Made by a program: the position numbers and the translations under genes
The notes under the pieces: generated by a model
The model's database searches: none
What the model was told of the DNA's origin: nothing
The model's input: only the letters and a program-made list of their open reading frames with translations
NCBI RefSeq assembly: GCF_900107095.1
Contig: NZ_FNOR01000006.1
Span: 1-64,000, forward strand
Reading direction: 5' to 3'
Source of the DNA: Collimonas sp. OK242
GTDB lineage: Bacteria > Pseudomonadota > Gammaproteobacteria > Burkholderiales > Burkholderiaceae_D
Length of the DNA stretch: 64,000 nucleotides
Shown here: positions 18,290 through 27,853 of the stretch, in pieces
Layout of the letters: the number at the start of each line of letters is the position of its first letter
How positions within the stretch are numbered: the stretch's first letter is position 1

Positions 18290-20518
18290 ATGAATCATCC
18301 CACTCAGCAGCTGGTCCCCGTTGGCGTGCAAGACGATGGGGATGATGACGCTAACTTGACGAGCTATCTCGACCTTTTGTTTGACAATCGCGGTTTGATT
18401 GCCGGCATCGCACTGGCGATTACCTTGCTGGGACTGGCCTATGCGTTTATTGCCAAGCCGATTTATGAGGCCAATATCCTGATCCAGGTGGAAGACAATC
18501 CGAATTCCTCTACCAATATCTTGGGCGGCTTGTCGTCGATGTTCGACACAAAAACGGTAGCTGCATCAGAAATGGAACTTTTAAGGTCACGGACGATGGT
18601 GTCGAGTGCGGTCGACAGCCTGCGGCTGACCATCAGCGCGCGTCCAAAATACTTTCCGGTTATTGGCGCATGGCTAGCCGGGCGCAATAAACAGCTTTCC
18701 GAGCCTGGCTTAGCCGGTTACGGCGGTTATGCCTGGGGGGCGGAGAAGATCGATGTTCCCCGCTTCAATGTGTCGGGAGAGTTGCTGAATCTGGATTTCA
18801 TCCTCACTGCAGAATCCCATGGTCAGTTCCGCCTGAGCCAAAAAAGCCAAGATATTGAACTGAATGGCAGGGTGGGGAGCACGCTCAATGCAGCGACCGA
18901 GCATGGGACTATAGAACTGCGGGTAGAGAGCCTTGCTGCCAAACCCGGCGCGCAATTCCTGGTCAGGGGGACGTCCCGGCTGGCCACGATCGAAAACTTG
19001 CAGAATGCATTGGCCATTTCGGAGAGAGGCAAGCAATCCGGCATCATCGGCGTTACGCTGGAAGGCAGTGATCCGGTACTAACCAGTAATATCCTCAACC
19101 AGATTGGCCGCGAATACGTCCGTCAGAATGTCGAGCGAAAATCGGCAGAAGCGGAAAAATCCCTGGTCTTTCTGGACAAGCAACTGCCAGAACTGAAGCG
19201 GCACCTGGAGCAGTCCGAAGAAACCTACAATCGCTTCCGTAACAGCCACGGCACCATCGATTTGGGCGAAGAAGCGAAAGCTCTTCTGCTGCAATCCGTC
19301 AACGCCCAAAGCAAACTGATTGAGCTGCAGCAGAAGAGGGAAGAACTGTTGATCCGCTTCACGAGCGATCATCCCGCCGTAGTCGGAGTCGATAATCAGA
19401 TGAGGGAGCTCAATCGAGTCAGCAAGAGCATTGCCGCACAAATAAAAATACTGCCGGGTCTGGAGCAGGACGTGCTGCGTCTTGCCCGTGACGTCAAGGT
19501 CAATACCGATTTGTATACAGAATTATTGAACAGCACGCAGCAACTGCGGCTAGTCAAAGCTAGTAAGGTGGGCAATGCGCGGATGATCGATGCCGCGCAG
19601 ATTCCGGAGCAGCCGATAAGGCCCAGGCGCCTACTGATAATCCCGATCGCAATGTTGATCGGACTATTACTCGGGGTGATATGCGCTTTTATCAAGAAAA
19701 CGTTGTACGGGAGAATAGACGATCCCCATGAGATAGAGCAAATGCTGGGACTGACTGTCTATGCGACCATCCCTCATAGCAAAAAACAGGAAGAGCTGTA
19801 TGCGTTGGTGCATGCCAAGTCGAAGGATATTGTGTCGGTACTGGCACAAAGTGACCCGGCAGATAGCGCCATTGAAAGTTTGCGCAGCTTACGCACCGCT
19901 CTGCATTTTTCGATGCTGGGTTCCAAAAGCAATATTGTGATGATCGCCGGGCCTACGCCAGGCCTGGGAAAATCGTTTGTCTCTGTCAATTTTGGAGCAG
20001 TGCTGGCGGCGACCGGCAAACGCGTCTTGCTGGTGGATGCGGATTTACGCAAAGGGTACCTGCATCAATACTTTGGTGTTGGTCGCCAAGGCGGCCTGTC
20101 GGATCTGATTGCCGGAGCAATGAGTTTGGAACAGGTACTGCATCGTGGAGTGATCGCGAACGTCGATTTGATCTCGACCGGAAACTTACCGCCGAATCCA
20201 TCTGAAATGCTGCTGCATGCAAATTTCGGAGAGCTGCTTGCATCGATTGCGGCTAGTTACGATTACGTGCTGATCGATACGCCGCCGGTGTTAACGGTTT
20301 CCGATACCTTGATCATGGGCTCGCAGGCAGGAGCGATTTTTTTGGTGACACGTGCTGGCGCCAGTACGATAGGTGAGATCAAAGAGTCGATCAAGCGCTT
20401 GAGCCATGCGGGTATATCGACCAAAGGCGTCATCTTCAATGATTTGAAGTTGCGCCCTGGCCGTTACGGATACGGTTATAAGTACGGAAAATATCGACAT
20501 ACGCATTATAAATATTGA
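18290..20518 (+). CDS. wzc: Polysaccharide co-polymerase / tyrosine autokinase (Wzc family)
   Basis: Inner-membrane protein that controls polymerisation and couples it to Wza. It is 742 aa. A Wzz-type periplasmic domain lies between TM1 (about 36-55, GLIAGIALAITLLGLAYAF) and TM2 (about 446-466, LIIPIAMLIGLLLGVICAF), with a coiled coil around 290-350. The cytoplasmic BY-kinase domain has Walker A GPTPGLGKS (about 553-561), Walker A' VLLVDADLR (about 579-587) and Walker B VLIDTPPVL. The C-terminal tail from about 724 holds seven tyrosines in under 20 residues, the autophosphorylation cluster. It follows wzb by 24 bp. Confidence 0.93.
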   Translation: MNHPTQQLVPVGVQDDGDDDANLTSYLDLLFDNRGLIAGIALAITLLGLAYAFIAKPIYEANILIQVEDNPNSSTNILGGLSSMFDTKTVAASEMELLRSRTMVSSAVDSLRLTISARPKYFPVIGAWLAGRNKQLSEPGLAGYGGYAWGAEKIDVPRFNVSGELLNLDFILTAESHGQFRLSQKSQDIELNGRVGSTLNAATEHGTIELRVESLAAKPGAQFLVRGTSRLATIENLQNALAISERGKQSGIIGVTLEGSDPVLTSNILNQIGREYVRQNVERKSAEAEKSLVFLDKQLPELKRHLEQSEETYNRFRNSHGTIDLGEEAKALLLQSVNAQSKLIELQQKREELLIRFTSDHPAVVGVDNQMRELNRVSKSIAAQIKILPGLEQDVLRLARDVKVNTDLYTELLNSTQQLRLVKASKVGNARMIDAAQIPEQPIRPRRLLIIPIAMLIGLLLGVICAFIKKTLYGRIDDPHEIEQMLGLTVYATIPHSKKQEELYALVHAKSKDIVSVLAQSDPADSAIESLRSLRTALHFSMLGSKSNIVMIAGPTPGLGKSFVSVNFGAVLAATGKRVLLVDADLRKGYLHQYFGVGRQGGLSDLIAGAMSLEQVLHRGVIANVDLISTGNLPPNPSEMLLHANFGELLASIAASYDYVLIDTPPVLTVSDTLIMGSQAGAIFLVTRAGASTIGEIKESIKRLSHAGISTKGVIFNDLKLRPGRYGYGYKYGKYRHTHYKY

Positions 20519-20667
20519 ATGCAATTTCTTATGGGAGCCATAGTCCGCAGTTCAAAATATGGATGTAGTGATGATCGTGACGGAAAATTTTGGGGGAAAG
20601 GCAATTGTGATCCGAAGCGTTCACGTGGCATCGCAATTTCCCGCCACGACTGTTTTCCAACGCAATA

Positions 20668-20726
20668 CTGTCAGAGTTACCAGTAGTGAAATTTCATGAT
20701 GCCGGTAGACTCGATGATGACTGGAC
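20668..20726 (+). promoter_or_regulatory. Shared leader module, copy C (wecA-like/antiterminator unit)
   Basis: Third copy: CTGTCA at 20668 and TAGACTCG at 20706-20713, 38 bp apart with no gap relative to the others. It sits in a 416-bp intergenic region and ends 209 bp before the wecA-like gene. The TAGACTCG block is preceded by GCCGG here and by GGCGG in copy A, so the 3' part resembles the start of an ops element (GGCGGTAG). Confidence 0.7.
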
Positions 20727-20934
20727 ATTGCAGGCAACTGGTATTCGATCGATTTATTTTGGAAGCCTAGGGCGCGCAAAAAAAGAGCATGCGCTTATTT
20801 GCTCATAGGCCACCGGGACTCGATGCTCGCAATTTTGGTTCGCGCCGCAGTGGAGCAATTGAAGTAGTCCCTGCGGCCCTGAAAAGCATGCAGTTTGCGC
20901 AGTTTGACGGGATCGTCGACAACGGAGCGTAATC

Positions 20935-22089
20935 ATGATGGCAGTTGAAATGCTGAAGATGGCGACACTTGCGGCGATTGTCAGTTTCACGGTTTGCGTG
21001 CTGATCGTCTGTTCACAGAGGTGGCACGGAAAGCATACATTTGATCATGATCTGGATGGCGTTCAGAAATATCACACCGCAGCGGTACCCCGGGTAGGCG
21101 GCGTTGCCGTATTCGCAGGCATCGCCTTTGCACTTTCATTCCTTCTCATTATCCAACCCAGCCAAATCACGACATTGCACGCAGGCAGTGCAACGAAATT
21201 ACTGATTGCCAGCTTGCCTGTCTTCATCGCCGGAATCACCGAAGATCTGATGAAAAAAATGTCGATCAAAGTGCGGCTGGCGGCAGCGATTTCCAGTGCG
21301 CTGATCGCCAGCGAACTCTTGGGAGCAACGATTGACCATCTCGATATATGGGGAGTCGACGCCTTGCTGCTTTTCGCGCCGATTGCTCTCGTCGTGACCG
21401 CAATCGTTGTAGCAGGGGGCACCAATGCCATCAACATAATCGATGGCTTCAATGGGCTGTCGGGTAGTGTCATCGTGATTATTTCCGCGGCGCTGGGATT
21501 TCTTGCGTGGCAGGCAGGAGATGCTCTGGTTGCGATGCTGGCCATCCTGAGCCTTGGTGTTGCCGCAGGTTTTTTGCTGGCAAACTATCCGGCAGGAAAA
21601 CTGTTTCTCGGCGATGGCGGGGCCTATTTTCTGGGCTTCTGGGTTTCCGAAATTGCGGTTTTACTGCTAGTCCGCAATCCGTCGGTAAATGCTTGGCAGA
21701 TATTGTCGATTTGCGCCTATCCGGTGATCGAAGTCATGTACAGTATTTATCGGAGAAAATTCATCCAGCACTCCAATCCTTACTATCCAGACGGCTTGCA
21801 TCTGCATACGCTTGTTTTCCGCTGTGTGGCCACAAAGCTGATTCCTAGTAACGTCGCCAAGGCCTGGGTCCGCAACGCTGCCGTTGCATTCATCATGGTT
21901 CCCTGGGTCGCGCTTATCGCCTTTATCAGTGTGATCGCTGGCGGCACGATCATTGGAGGGCTGATTCTGGTGCTCGCGCAGGTCTCGCTATATGTGTCCA
22001 TCTACACGCTGCTCGCGCGCGGTCATTTGCAACGCATTCAGACTTCCAACGTAGTAGGCGATATCGACGCCAACGGAGAACTGTCGTGA
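20935..22089 (+). CDS. WecA/WbpL-like undecaprenyl-phosphate sugar-1-phosphate transferase
   Basis: Polyprenyl-phosphate N-acetylhexosamine-1-phosphate transferase that starts repeat-unit synthesis on undecaprenyl phosphate. It is 384 aa with about ten or eleven membrane helices. Signature loops are AAVPRVGGVAVFAG (about 50), GITEDLMKKMS (about 101), NAINIIDGFNGLSG (about 164), FLGDGGAYFLGFW (about 223) and the YYPDGLHLH loop (about 282) with the catalytic-site His. The first loop has GITEDL instead of the usual DDL. It is the first gene after module copy C and overlaps the antiterminator gene. Confidence 0.85.
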   Translation: MMAVEMLKMATLAAIVSFTVCVLIVCSQRWHGKHTFDHDLDGVQKYHTAAVPRVGGVAVFAGIAFALSFLLIIQPSQITTLHAGSATKLLIASLPVFIAGITEDLMKKMSIKVRLAAAISSALIASELLGATIDHLDIWGVDALLLFAPIALVVTAIVVAGGTNAINIIDGFNGLSGSVIVIISAALGFLAWQAGDALVAMLAILSLGVAAGFLLANYPAGKLFLGDGGAYFLGFWVSEIAVLLLVRNPSVNAWQILSICAYPVIEVMYSIYRRKFIQHSNPYYPDGLHLHTLVFRCVATKLIPSNVAKAWVRNAAVAFIMVPWVALIAFISVIAGGTIIGGLILVLAQVSLYVSIYTLLARGHLQRIQTSNVVGDIDANGELS

Positions 22090-22595
22090 CAGAGTCAGCG
22101 TCATCGGCCGCGACAACTTGGCATCTTCTTCAGACAAAGCCAAGACAGGAATTTCGCGCATTGGAGCAATTGGAGAATCAGCGGCACATCTGCTTTTTGC
22201 CGATTTTGAAAGTTGAAAAAATGCGGCGGGGCCGGCCGGAAATCATTAATGAGCCGCTGTTCTCGCGTTATCTGTTCATTCGACTTGATGCTATGTCGGC
22301 AAATTGGTCACAAGTACGCAGTACGCGAGGGGTTAGCAAGTTGGTGGCAATTGGCGGTCGCTTCGCCACGATATCCGACTCGCTCGTTGGCGGACTGCGG
22401 CATGTGGGGACGCTCGATCCTGCACCGCCGTTTGTGGCGGGAGATAAGGTTGCAATCGCATCCGGGCCGTTTTCCGGTCTCGAAGGGGTGTTCCAGATAT
22501 CGGATGGTGCAGCGCGAGCTTTAGTCTTGATTGAATTGATCAGTCAGCCGCAAAGACTGGTGTTCGATCTGGACATGCTGCGCAAGACGGTGTAG
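22086..22595 (+). CDS. NusG-paralogue (RfaH-like) transcription antiterminator
   Basis: A 169-aa protein with an N-terminal NGN domain (TWHLLQTKPRQEFRALEQLE, then CFLPILKVEKMRRGRPEIIN and EPLFSRYLFIRLD), linker and KOW domain (APPFVAGDKVAIASGPFSGL). The insertion and sequence differ from housekeeping NusG and match the RfaH/specialised paralogue group, which binds paused RNA polymerase at ops sites in the non-template strand and suppresses termination across long sugar operons. It uses a GTG start that overlaps the stop of the wecA-like gene. An exact ops sequence lies 103 bp beyond its stop codon, in the leader of the next operon, so it probably controls its own locus. Confidence 0.88.
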   Translation: MTESASSAATTWHLLQTKPRQEFRALEQLENQRHICFLPILKVEKMRRGRPEIINEPLFSRYLFIRLDAMSANWSQVRSTRGVSKLVAIGGRFATISDSLVGGLRHVGTLDPAPPFVAGDKVAIASGPFSGLEGVFQISDGAARALVLIELISQPQRLVFDLDMLRKTV

Positions 22596-22697
22596 CTGGA
22601 AGAGTAAGCGCATGCCCAGCTCCTGCAGGACATGGAGCGGAGCTGAAAATCTGAATGAAGAGGCAGGCGTCTTTTGGAATTTAATTGGTATTCCAAG

Positions 22698-22709
22698 GGC
22701 GGTAGCGTG
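22698..22709 (+). promoter_or_regulatory. ops-like element (RfaH recruitment/pause site)
   Basis: GGCGGTAGCGTG matches the enterobacterial ops element base for base, and the preceding CCAAG aligns with the CCAGG that precedes ops in the JUMPstart sequence. It lies in the 315-bp leader between the RfaH-like gene and the UDP-sugar dehydrogenase, correctly oriented for transcription of the downstream glycosyltransferase operon. Identity to ops is seen directly; function is inferred from the adjacent RfaH-like gene. Confidence 0.75.
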
Positions 22710-22910
22710 TCCGAATGAAAAGCGGCTGCCGAAAGCCTCATGCAAGAGCCCATTTTGAAACAAATAATAGCGCCCGTTGAATGTTAGTTCCGGTGCTGCC
22801 AGGCGCATGCCATTAAGTCGGCAGTGTTGCTCTCAACGCTACACATCCTTGACGCTTATAAAGCCATTCATGAATCATCCGACCATAACTTCTGCATCCA
22901 TGGACAGACT

Positions 22911-24188
22911 ATGAAAATATCGACAGACACTCGCATCGCAATCATTGGGCTTGGCTACGTTGGTTTGCCCTTGGCAGTGGAATTTGGAAAAAAATATCCC
23001 ACAATTGGTTATGACATCAACCAGCATCGTGTGGGTCAATTGCGGGATGGCATCGACAGCACGTTGGAAATTGATGTTCATGAACTGAAAGAAGCAAGAT
23101 GTCTCACCTATTCGACCAACCCGGAAGATTTGCGCCAGGCTACCGTCTATATCGTCACGGTGCCAACACCGATTGACAAATACAAGCAGCCTGATTTGAT
23201 CCCGCTGCAAAGAGCATCCGAGATGTTAGGAAAAATCATCAAGAAAGGCGATATTGCAGTATACGAATCAACGGTCTATCCAGGCGCTACCGAAGAGTAT
23301 TGCGTACCGGTGATCGAAAGCGTTTCCGGCCTGAAGTTTAATGAAGATTTTTTCGTCGGCTACAGCCCGGAGCGGATTAATCCAGGTGATAAGGAACATA
23401 GGTTAACCACCATCACCAAGATTACCTCAGGGTCAACGCCGGAGGCAGCGGACTTTATCGACGCACTCTACGGCAGCATCATTCTCGCTGGCACCCACAG
23501 GGCGCCGTCCATCAGAGTGGCGGAGGCAGCGAAAGTGATTGAGAATACCCAGCGCGATCTCAACATCGCCCTTATGAATGAACTCGCCATCATCTTTAAG
23601 AAATTGGGGATAGACACGGAAGATGTTTTGAAAGCTGCTGGTACGAAATGGAATTTCCTTCCGTTTCGTCCGGGTCTGGTAGGCGGCCACTGCATCGGTG
23701 TGGATCCTTTCTACCTGACGCATAAGGCGGAAGCAGTTGGCTACCATCCCCACGTGATTCTCGCCGGTCGCCGCATCAACGACAATATGGGAAGCTATGC
23801 CGTAGGTCTGCTCGTCAAGCAGATGCTCAAGCGCTGCATTCAGATTGAAGGCGCCAACGTTCTCGTCATGGGCTTGACGTTCAAGGAAAATTGTCCGGAC
23901 ATACGCAATACCAAGGTCGTTGACATAATCGACGAATTGAAAAGCTATAACGTCAACGTCGACGTGCACGATCCTTGGATTAGCGCCGAGAGTGCGCAAC
24001 ATGAGTATCAGATCGCTCTCACCCCCATGCCGGAACCCGGAAAATACGACGCGATAATCCTCGCGGTGGCGCATCGCGAATTTAAGGAAATCGGCGTAGA
24101 TGGCTTGCGACGTCTAGGGAAAAAGGAGCATGTGCTGTTCGACTTGAAGTATGTGTTGCCGAAGTCTGATTCGGATATCCGCCTTTAA
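22911..24188 (+). CDS. tviB: UDP-N-acetylhexosamine 6-dehydrogenase (TviB/WbpO type)
   Basis: NAD-dependent oxidation of UDP-GlcNAc or UDP-GalNAc to the uronic acid, in the cytoplasm. The ATG at 22911 gives 425 aa, the same length as TviB; a longer frame to 22824 lacks support. The Rossmann start is [20 protein letters not shown], the catalytic Cys261 lies in [18 protein letters not shown], and the C-terminal UDP-binding domain has [20 protein letters not shown]. The adjacent epimerase makes N-acetylgalactosaminuronic acid the likely product, as in Vi antigen. First gene after the ops-like site. Confidence 0.9.
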   Translation: MKISTDTRIAIIGLGYVGLPLAVEFGKKYPTIGYDINQHRVGQLRDGIDSTLEIDVHELKEARCLTYSTNPEDLRQATVYIVTVPTPIDKYKQPDLIPLQRASEMLGKIIKKGDIAVYESTVYPGATEEYCVPVIESVSGLKFNEDFFVGYSPERINPGDKEHRLTTITKITSGSTPEAADFIDALYGSIILAGTHRAPSIRVAEAAKVIENTQRDLNIALMNELAIIFKKLGIDTEDVLKAAGTKWNFLPFRPGLVGGHCIGVDPFYLTHKAEAVGYHPHVILAGRRINDNMGSYAVGLLVKQMLKRCIQIEGANVLVMGLTFKENCPDIRNTKVVDIIDELKSYNVNVDVHDPWISAESAQHEYQIALTPMPEPGKYDAIILAVAHREFKEIGVDGLRRLGKKEHVLFDLKYVLPKSDSDIRL

Positions 24189-24227
24189 CCATAACGCCTA
24201 AGAGTTGATAAATATGGGGACCAAGGC

Positions 24228-25253
24228 ATGAATCATTTCGGACATATCCAGCAAGAATTGCGCGAACAACAAAAAAAATGGCTGATTTCGGGATGCGCCG
24301 GTTTCATTGGCTCCAATTTGCTGGAGACACTATTGAAACTCGACCAGACGGTTGTTGGCCTGGATAATTTTTCTACGGGATACCAACATAATCTGAACGA
24401 AGTGGAAGAATTGGTCGGCTCTAAGCGATGGGGACGTTTCAGTTTTATAAAAGGTGACATCCGCGATCTTGGCACCTGCCAAGAAGCTGTGCAAGGCATC
24501 GACTATGTACTGCATCAGGCCGCCCTTGGATCAGTCCCACGTTCGCTTAAAGACCCGATCACCACCAACGATGTCAATATCAACGGCTTTCTGAACATGT
24601 TGGTGGCTGCGAGGGATGCAGCGGTAACGTCATTCGTCTATGCGGCGTCAAGCTCCACTTACGGTGACCATCCTGGCTTGCCCAAGGTAGAAGATCGCAT
24701 CGGCAAACCATTGTCACCTTATGCCGTCACCAAGTATGTCAATGAACTGTACGCGGAGGTATTTGCGCGTTGCTATGAATTCAGAACCATTGGGCTGCGC
24801 TATTTTAATGTGTTCGGAAAACGGCAAGATCCGAACGGTGCCTATGCGGCCGTGATCCCAAAATGGATCGCAGCAATGATCCGTAATGAAGAGATATTCA
24901 TCAACGGCGATGGCGAAACCAGTCGCGACTTTTGTTTTGTGGAAAATGCCGTGCAGGCGAACTTGTTGGCAGCGACGACTTCTGCGGACAACAGGAATGA
25001 GGTTTATAACGTTGCCGTGAGCGACATCACAAGCCTCAATGAACTTGTCGGCATCCTCAAATCGACGCTGAGAAAGAAAGGAATTCCCTATGAAAAGGAG
25101 ATTGCCTATCGCGCCTTCCGAGATGGCGATGTGCGTCATTCTCAAGCCGATATAAGTAAATCTCTCCAAAGACTCGGCTATGCGCCTGAGTACCGTATCA
25201 GCGAGGGTATTGAGACGGCAATGCAATGGTATATGGGACAAAGTCAGAAATGA
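24228..25253 (+). CDS. tviC: UDP-N-acetylhexosamine(uronate) 4-epimerase (TviC/WbpP type)
   Basis: Extended short-chain dehydrogenase that inverts C4 of UDP-GlcNAc or UDP-GlcNAcA. It is 341 aa. NAD-binding motif [13 protein letters not shown] (about 20-32), catalytic Ser in AASSSTYGD (about 142), YxxxK as YAVTKYVNE (about 165), and the WbpP-type segment [20 protein letters not shown] (about 190). It lies 39 bp after the dehydrogenase gene. The pair would supply UDP-GalNAcA to the glycosyltransferases downstream. Confidence 0.9.
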   Translation: MNHFGHIQQELREQQKKWLISGCAGFIGSNLLETLLKLDQTVVGLDNFSTGYQHNLNEVEELVGSKRWGRFSFIKGDIRDLGTCQEAVQGIDYVLHQAALGSVPRSLKDPITTNDVNINGFLNMLVAARDAAVTSFVYAASSSTYGDHPGLPKVEDRIGKPLSPYAVTKYVNELYAEVFARCYEFRTIGLRYFNVFGKRQDPNGAYAAVIPKWIAAMIRNEEIFINGDGETSRDFCFVENAVQANLLAATTSADNRNEVYNVAVSDITSLNELVGILKSTLRKKGIPYEKEIAYRAFRDGDVRHSQADISKSLQRLGYAPEYRISEGIETAMQWYMGQSQK

Positions 25254-25368
25254 TATCTGGAGAAAATAACCGCCTTCGCAAGTGGCCATATTCTCATCGA
25301 AAGCGATTTTCGTGTAGCGACGATGAGGAAATGCTTCCCGCGCTCCATATGCCGTTAGAAGGTGACGC

Positions 25369-26715
25369 GTGAATATTCTTGGCGCCATTGACGCTCGAAT
25401 TAAAGCAGCTCATCCAGATCATCACGCCATCTTCAAGGGTATGGCATGGATCAGCTTTTTTGTCGTCATCGGCAAGCTCATGGGAGCCGCCAAAGAGATG
25501 ATGGTCGCCTATCGCTATGGCGTCGGCGCAGAGGTGGATGCCTATCTTTTTGTTCTTAACTTCATTAGCTGGCCAGTTGGAGTGTGGTTCAGCGCGTTGA
25601 CCGTGGTGCTGGTGCCCCTGGCTGCGAAAATACGACAGGAAGCCAGCGACGAATTACAGCGTTTTCGCGCAGAACTGTTCAGCGTAGCTATTTTATTAGG
25701 GCTGGTATTGGCGACTCTGGCTTTTCTGGGACTCCCCATGGTGCTGCGCTCGCAATGGGCCGGGCTGCCCCTGGCCACTGCAGCAATTGCCGTACATGCT
25801 ACTCCTGTGCTCATTTTGCTCCTGCCCTTAGGTATCATCATTAGCCTTTTTTCTGCGTGGATGCTGGCTGCGGGACAACATGCCAATACCTTGCTGGAAG
25901 GGGTGCCTGCTTTTGTCATCGGGATTGTCGTTCTCGTCTCCGCGGGCAGCGGCATTCAATCGCTTGTCTGGGCCACCGTCGCTGGCTTTACCGCTCATTT
26001 GATAAGTCTTGCGATAGCTTTGGCGTATCGAAGGGAAATCGAATTGCCGCGCTTTATCTTGCGATCCAGTCAGTGGCCTTTATTTTGGCGCGGCTTTGGG
26101 ATAATGCTTGCCGGACAGGCGTTGATGAGTCTGGTCGCTATCGTTGACCAGTTTTTTGCCGTCCACGTCGGCACCGGTGCAATCGCTACACTCAGTTACG
26201 CAAACCGGATTCTCGGCTTGCTTCTTACGTTAGGAGGAACCGTTGTTAGCCGCGCTACGTTGCCGATATTTTCCGCTGCGTATCGGCAGGGCGGCAAACA
26301 GGTGCATGGCATTGCGGTTCTGTGGGCGAACCTCATGTTCCTGGTGGGTGTCATTGCTTTTGCTGTTTCCTGGTGGTTAGCGCCTCATGCCGTGAAATTT
26401 ATTTTTGAACGAGGTGCCTTTACGGCCAAAGACTCGGCGGCAGTCTCAGAAGTATTGCGTTACGCGTTGGTGCAACTGCCGTTTTATTTCTCAGGTCTCA
26501 TACTGGTTTCAGGTTTGGTGAGTCGAGGAATGCACAAATTGGTTGCGCTGAGCGCGATAGTAAATCTCATCATTAAGATATGCGGGAATTATTTCTTAGT
26601 TCCAATAATGGGCATTAAAGGTATCGCTCTCGCGACAGCATTGATGTACGTGTCTTCCTTTTTTACGCTATATAAGCTGACAAATTTCGTCGAGAGCCGT
26701 AAGGGGATAACGTAA
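25369..26715 (+). CDS. MurJ/MviN-family lipid-linked oligosaccharide flippase
   Basis: A 448-aa inner-membrane protein with about 12 to 14 helices, of the MurJ (MviN) branch of the MOP superfamily. Recognisable parts are GKLMGAAKEMMVAYRYGVGA (about 38), EVDAYLFVLNF, and helix SYANRILGLLLTLGGTVVSR (about 278). Its position among glycosyltransferase and polymerase genes and the absence of another Wzx indicate that it flips the EPS repeat unit and not lipid II. The stop shares bases with the next ATG (TAATG). Confidence 0.8.
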   Translation: MNILGAIDARIKAAHPDHHAIFKGMAWISFFVVIGKLMGAAKEMMVAYRYGVGAEVDAYLFVLNFISWPVGVWFSALTVVLVPLAAKIRQEASDELQRFRAELFSVAILLGLVLATLAFLGLPMVLRSQWAGLPLATAAIAVHATPVLILLLPLGIIISLFSAWMLAAGQHANTLLEGVPAFVIGIVVLVSAGSGIQSLVWATVAGFTAHLISLAIALAYRREIELPRFILRSSQWPLFWRGFGIMLAGQALMSLVAIVDQFFAVHVGTGAIATLSYANRILGLLLTLGGTVVSRATLPIFSAAYRQGGKQVHGIAVLWANLMFLVGVIAFAVSWWLAPHAVKFIFERGAFTAKDSAAVSEVLRYALVQLPFYFSGLILVSGLVSRGMHKLVALSAIVNLIIKICGNYFLVPIMGIKGIALATALMYVSSFFTLYKLTNFVESRKGIT

Positions 26716-27830
26716 TGCGTTTACTCATCTTCATTTATTCCCTTGGATCCGGCGGTGCAGAGCGCGTTACCACCAATCTTGCGAACTATTGGGCCGCGAG
26801 AGGCTGGGAAATTACCATAGTCACGCTGGCTTCGACCAACGCCGATTTTTATAAACTCCACCCAGGGATTAAGCGCGTCGCTTTCGATTTAACTTGCGAT
26901 AGCGGTAATTTGTTATCTCGCCTTTCGAACAATATACGCCGTGTGAAAGAGTTACGGCGTGCGCTCCGAGAGATACAGCCAGACGTTGCGCTTGCCATGA
27001 TGAGCACAGCGAACGTGATTCTGGCACTGGCTGCAAGGGGGCTGTCGAATGTGTGCGCCATCGGTTCAGAACGTACATTCCCGCCACAGTTGCCCTTGGG
27101 AGCTATTTGGGAGGCGTTGCGACGTAACACGTATGGTCAATTGGCCGCCGTAGTGGCGCTTACCCAAGAGTGCGCCCAATGGATCGGCGAACATTCATCG
27201 GCCCGTAGAATTTCAGTTATTCCAAATCCTGCGTGTTGGCCACTTCCTGAACACGGCCCCCAAAAAAAGCGATCCGAAATATGTTCATCCGAACGCAGGC
27301 TTTTATTGGCGATAGGGCGGCTGAGTAAAGAAAAAAATTTCGAACTGCTGATAGACGTATTTTCGCGTCTCGCGCAGGAACACGTGGATTGGGACCTGGT
27401 GATCCTCGGGGAGGGCTCTGAACGCCAAGGCTTGGAGGCGCAAGTGAAGGCTGGAAATCTGGGTAAGCGCGTTTTCCTTCCCGGTCGCATTGGCAATGTG
27501 GGAGAGTGGTACGAGCAGGCAGATCTATATGTAATGACTTCACGCTTCGAAGGATTTCCAAATACGCTTGCCGAAGCGCTCTCTCACGGTTTGGCGGCGG
27601 TGAGTTTCGATTGCGACACAGGGCCGCGGGACATTATCCGACATGGAATTGACGGACTTCTGGTGCCCCCTGGGAATTCAATGGAGTTGATGTCGGCGTT
27701 GGGAAAAATGATGAGTGACAGCTCCTTGAGAGAACGTTTCGCCTCTAAGGCGGTGGATGCGCGAGAACGATTTTCAATAGAAAAAATTGCCTACATGTGG
27801 GAAAAGCTTTTTACTCAATGCATGCAATGA
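26715..27830 (+). CDS. GT4 glycosyltransferase
   Basis: A 371-aa GT-B fold retaining transferase. The N-terminal acceptor domain starts LLIFIYSLGSGGAERVTTNL. The donor-binding domain includes LLLAIGRLSKEKNFELLIDV (about 197) and the E-x7-E motif in SRFEGFPNTLAEALSHG (about 277). It overlaps the flippase stop. It is expected to add one sugar of the repeat unit on the cytoplasmic face; the sugar cannot be read from the sequence. Confidence 0.85.
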   Translation: MRLLIFIYSLGSGGAERVTTNLANYWAARGWEITIVTLASTNADFYKLHPGIKRVAFDLTCDSGNLLSRLSNNIRRVKELRRALREIQPDVALAMMSTANVILALAARGLSNVCAIGSERTFPPQLPLGAIWEALRRNTYGQLAAVVALTQECAQWIGEHSSARRISVIPNPACWPLPEHGPQKKRSEICSSERRLLLAIGRLSKEKNFELLIDVFSRLAQEHVDWDLVILGEGSERQGLEAQVKAGNLGKRVFLPGRIGNVGEWYEQADLYVMTSRFEGFPNTLAEALSHGLAAVSFDCDTGPRDIIRHGIDGLLVPPGNSMELMSALGKMMSDSSLRERFASKAVDARERFSIEKIAYMWEKLFTQCMQ

Positions 27831-27853
27831 AAAATAGGGAATAGACAGTCTCG

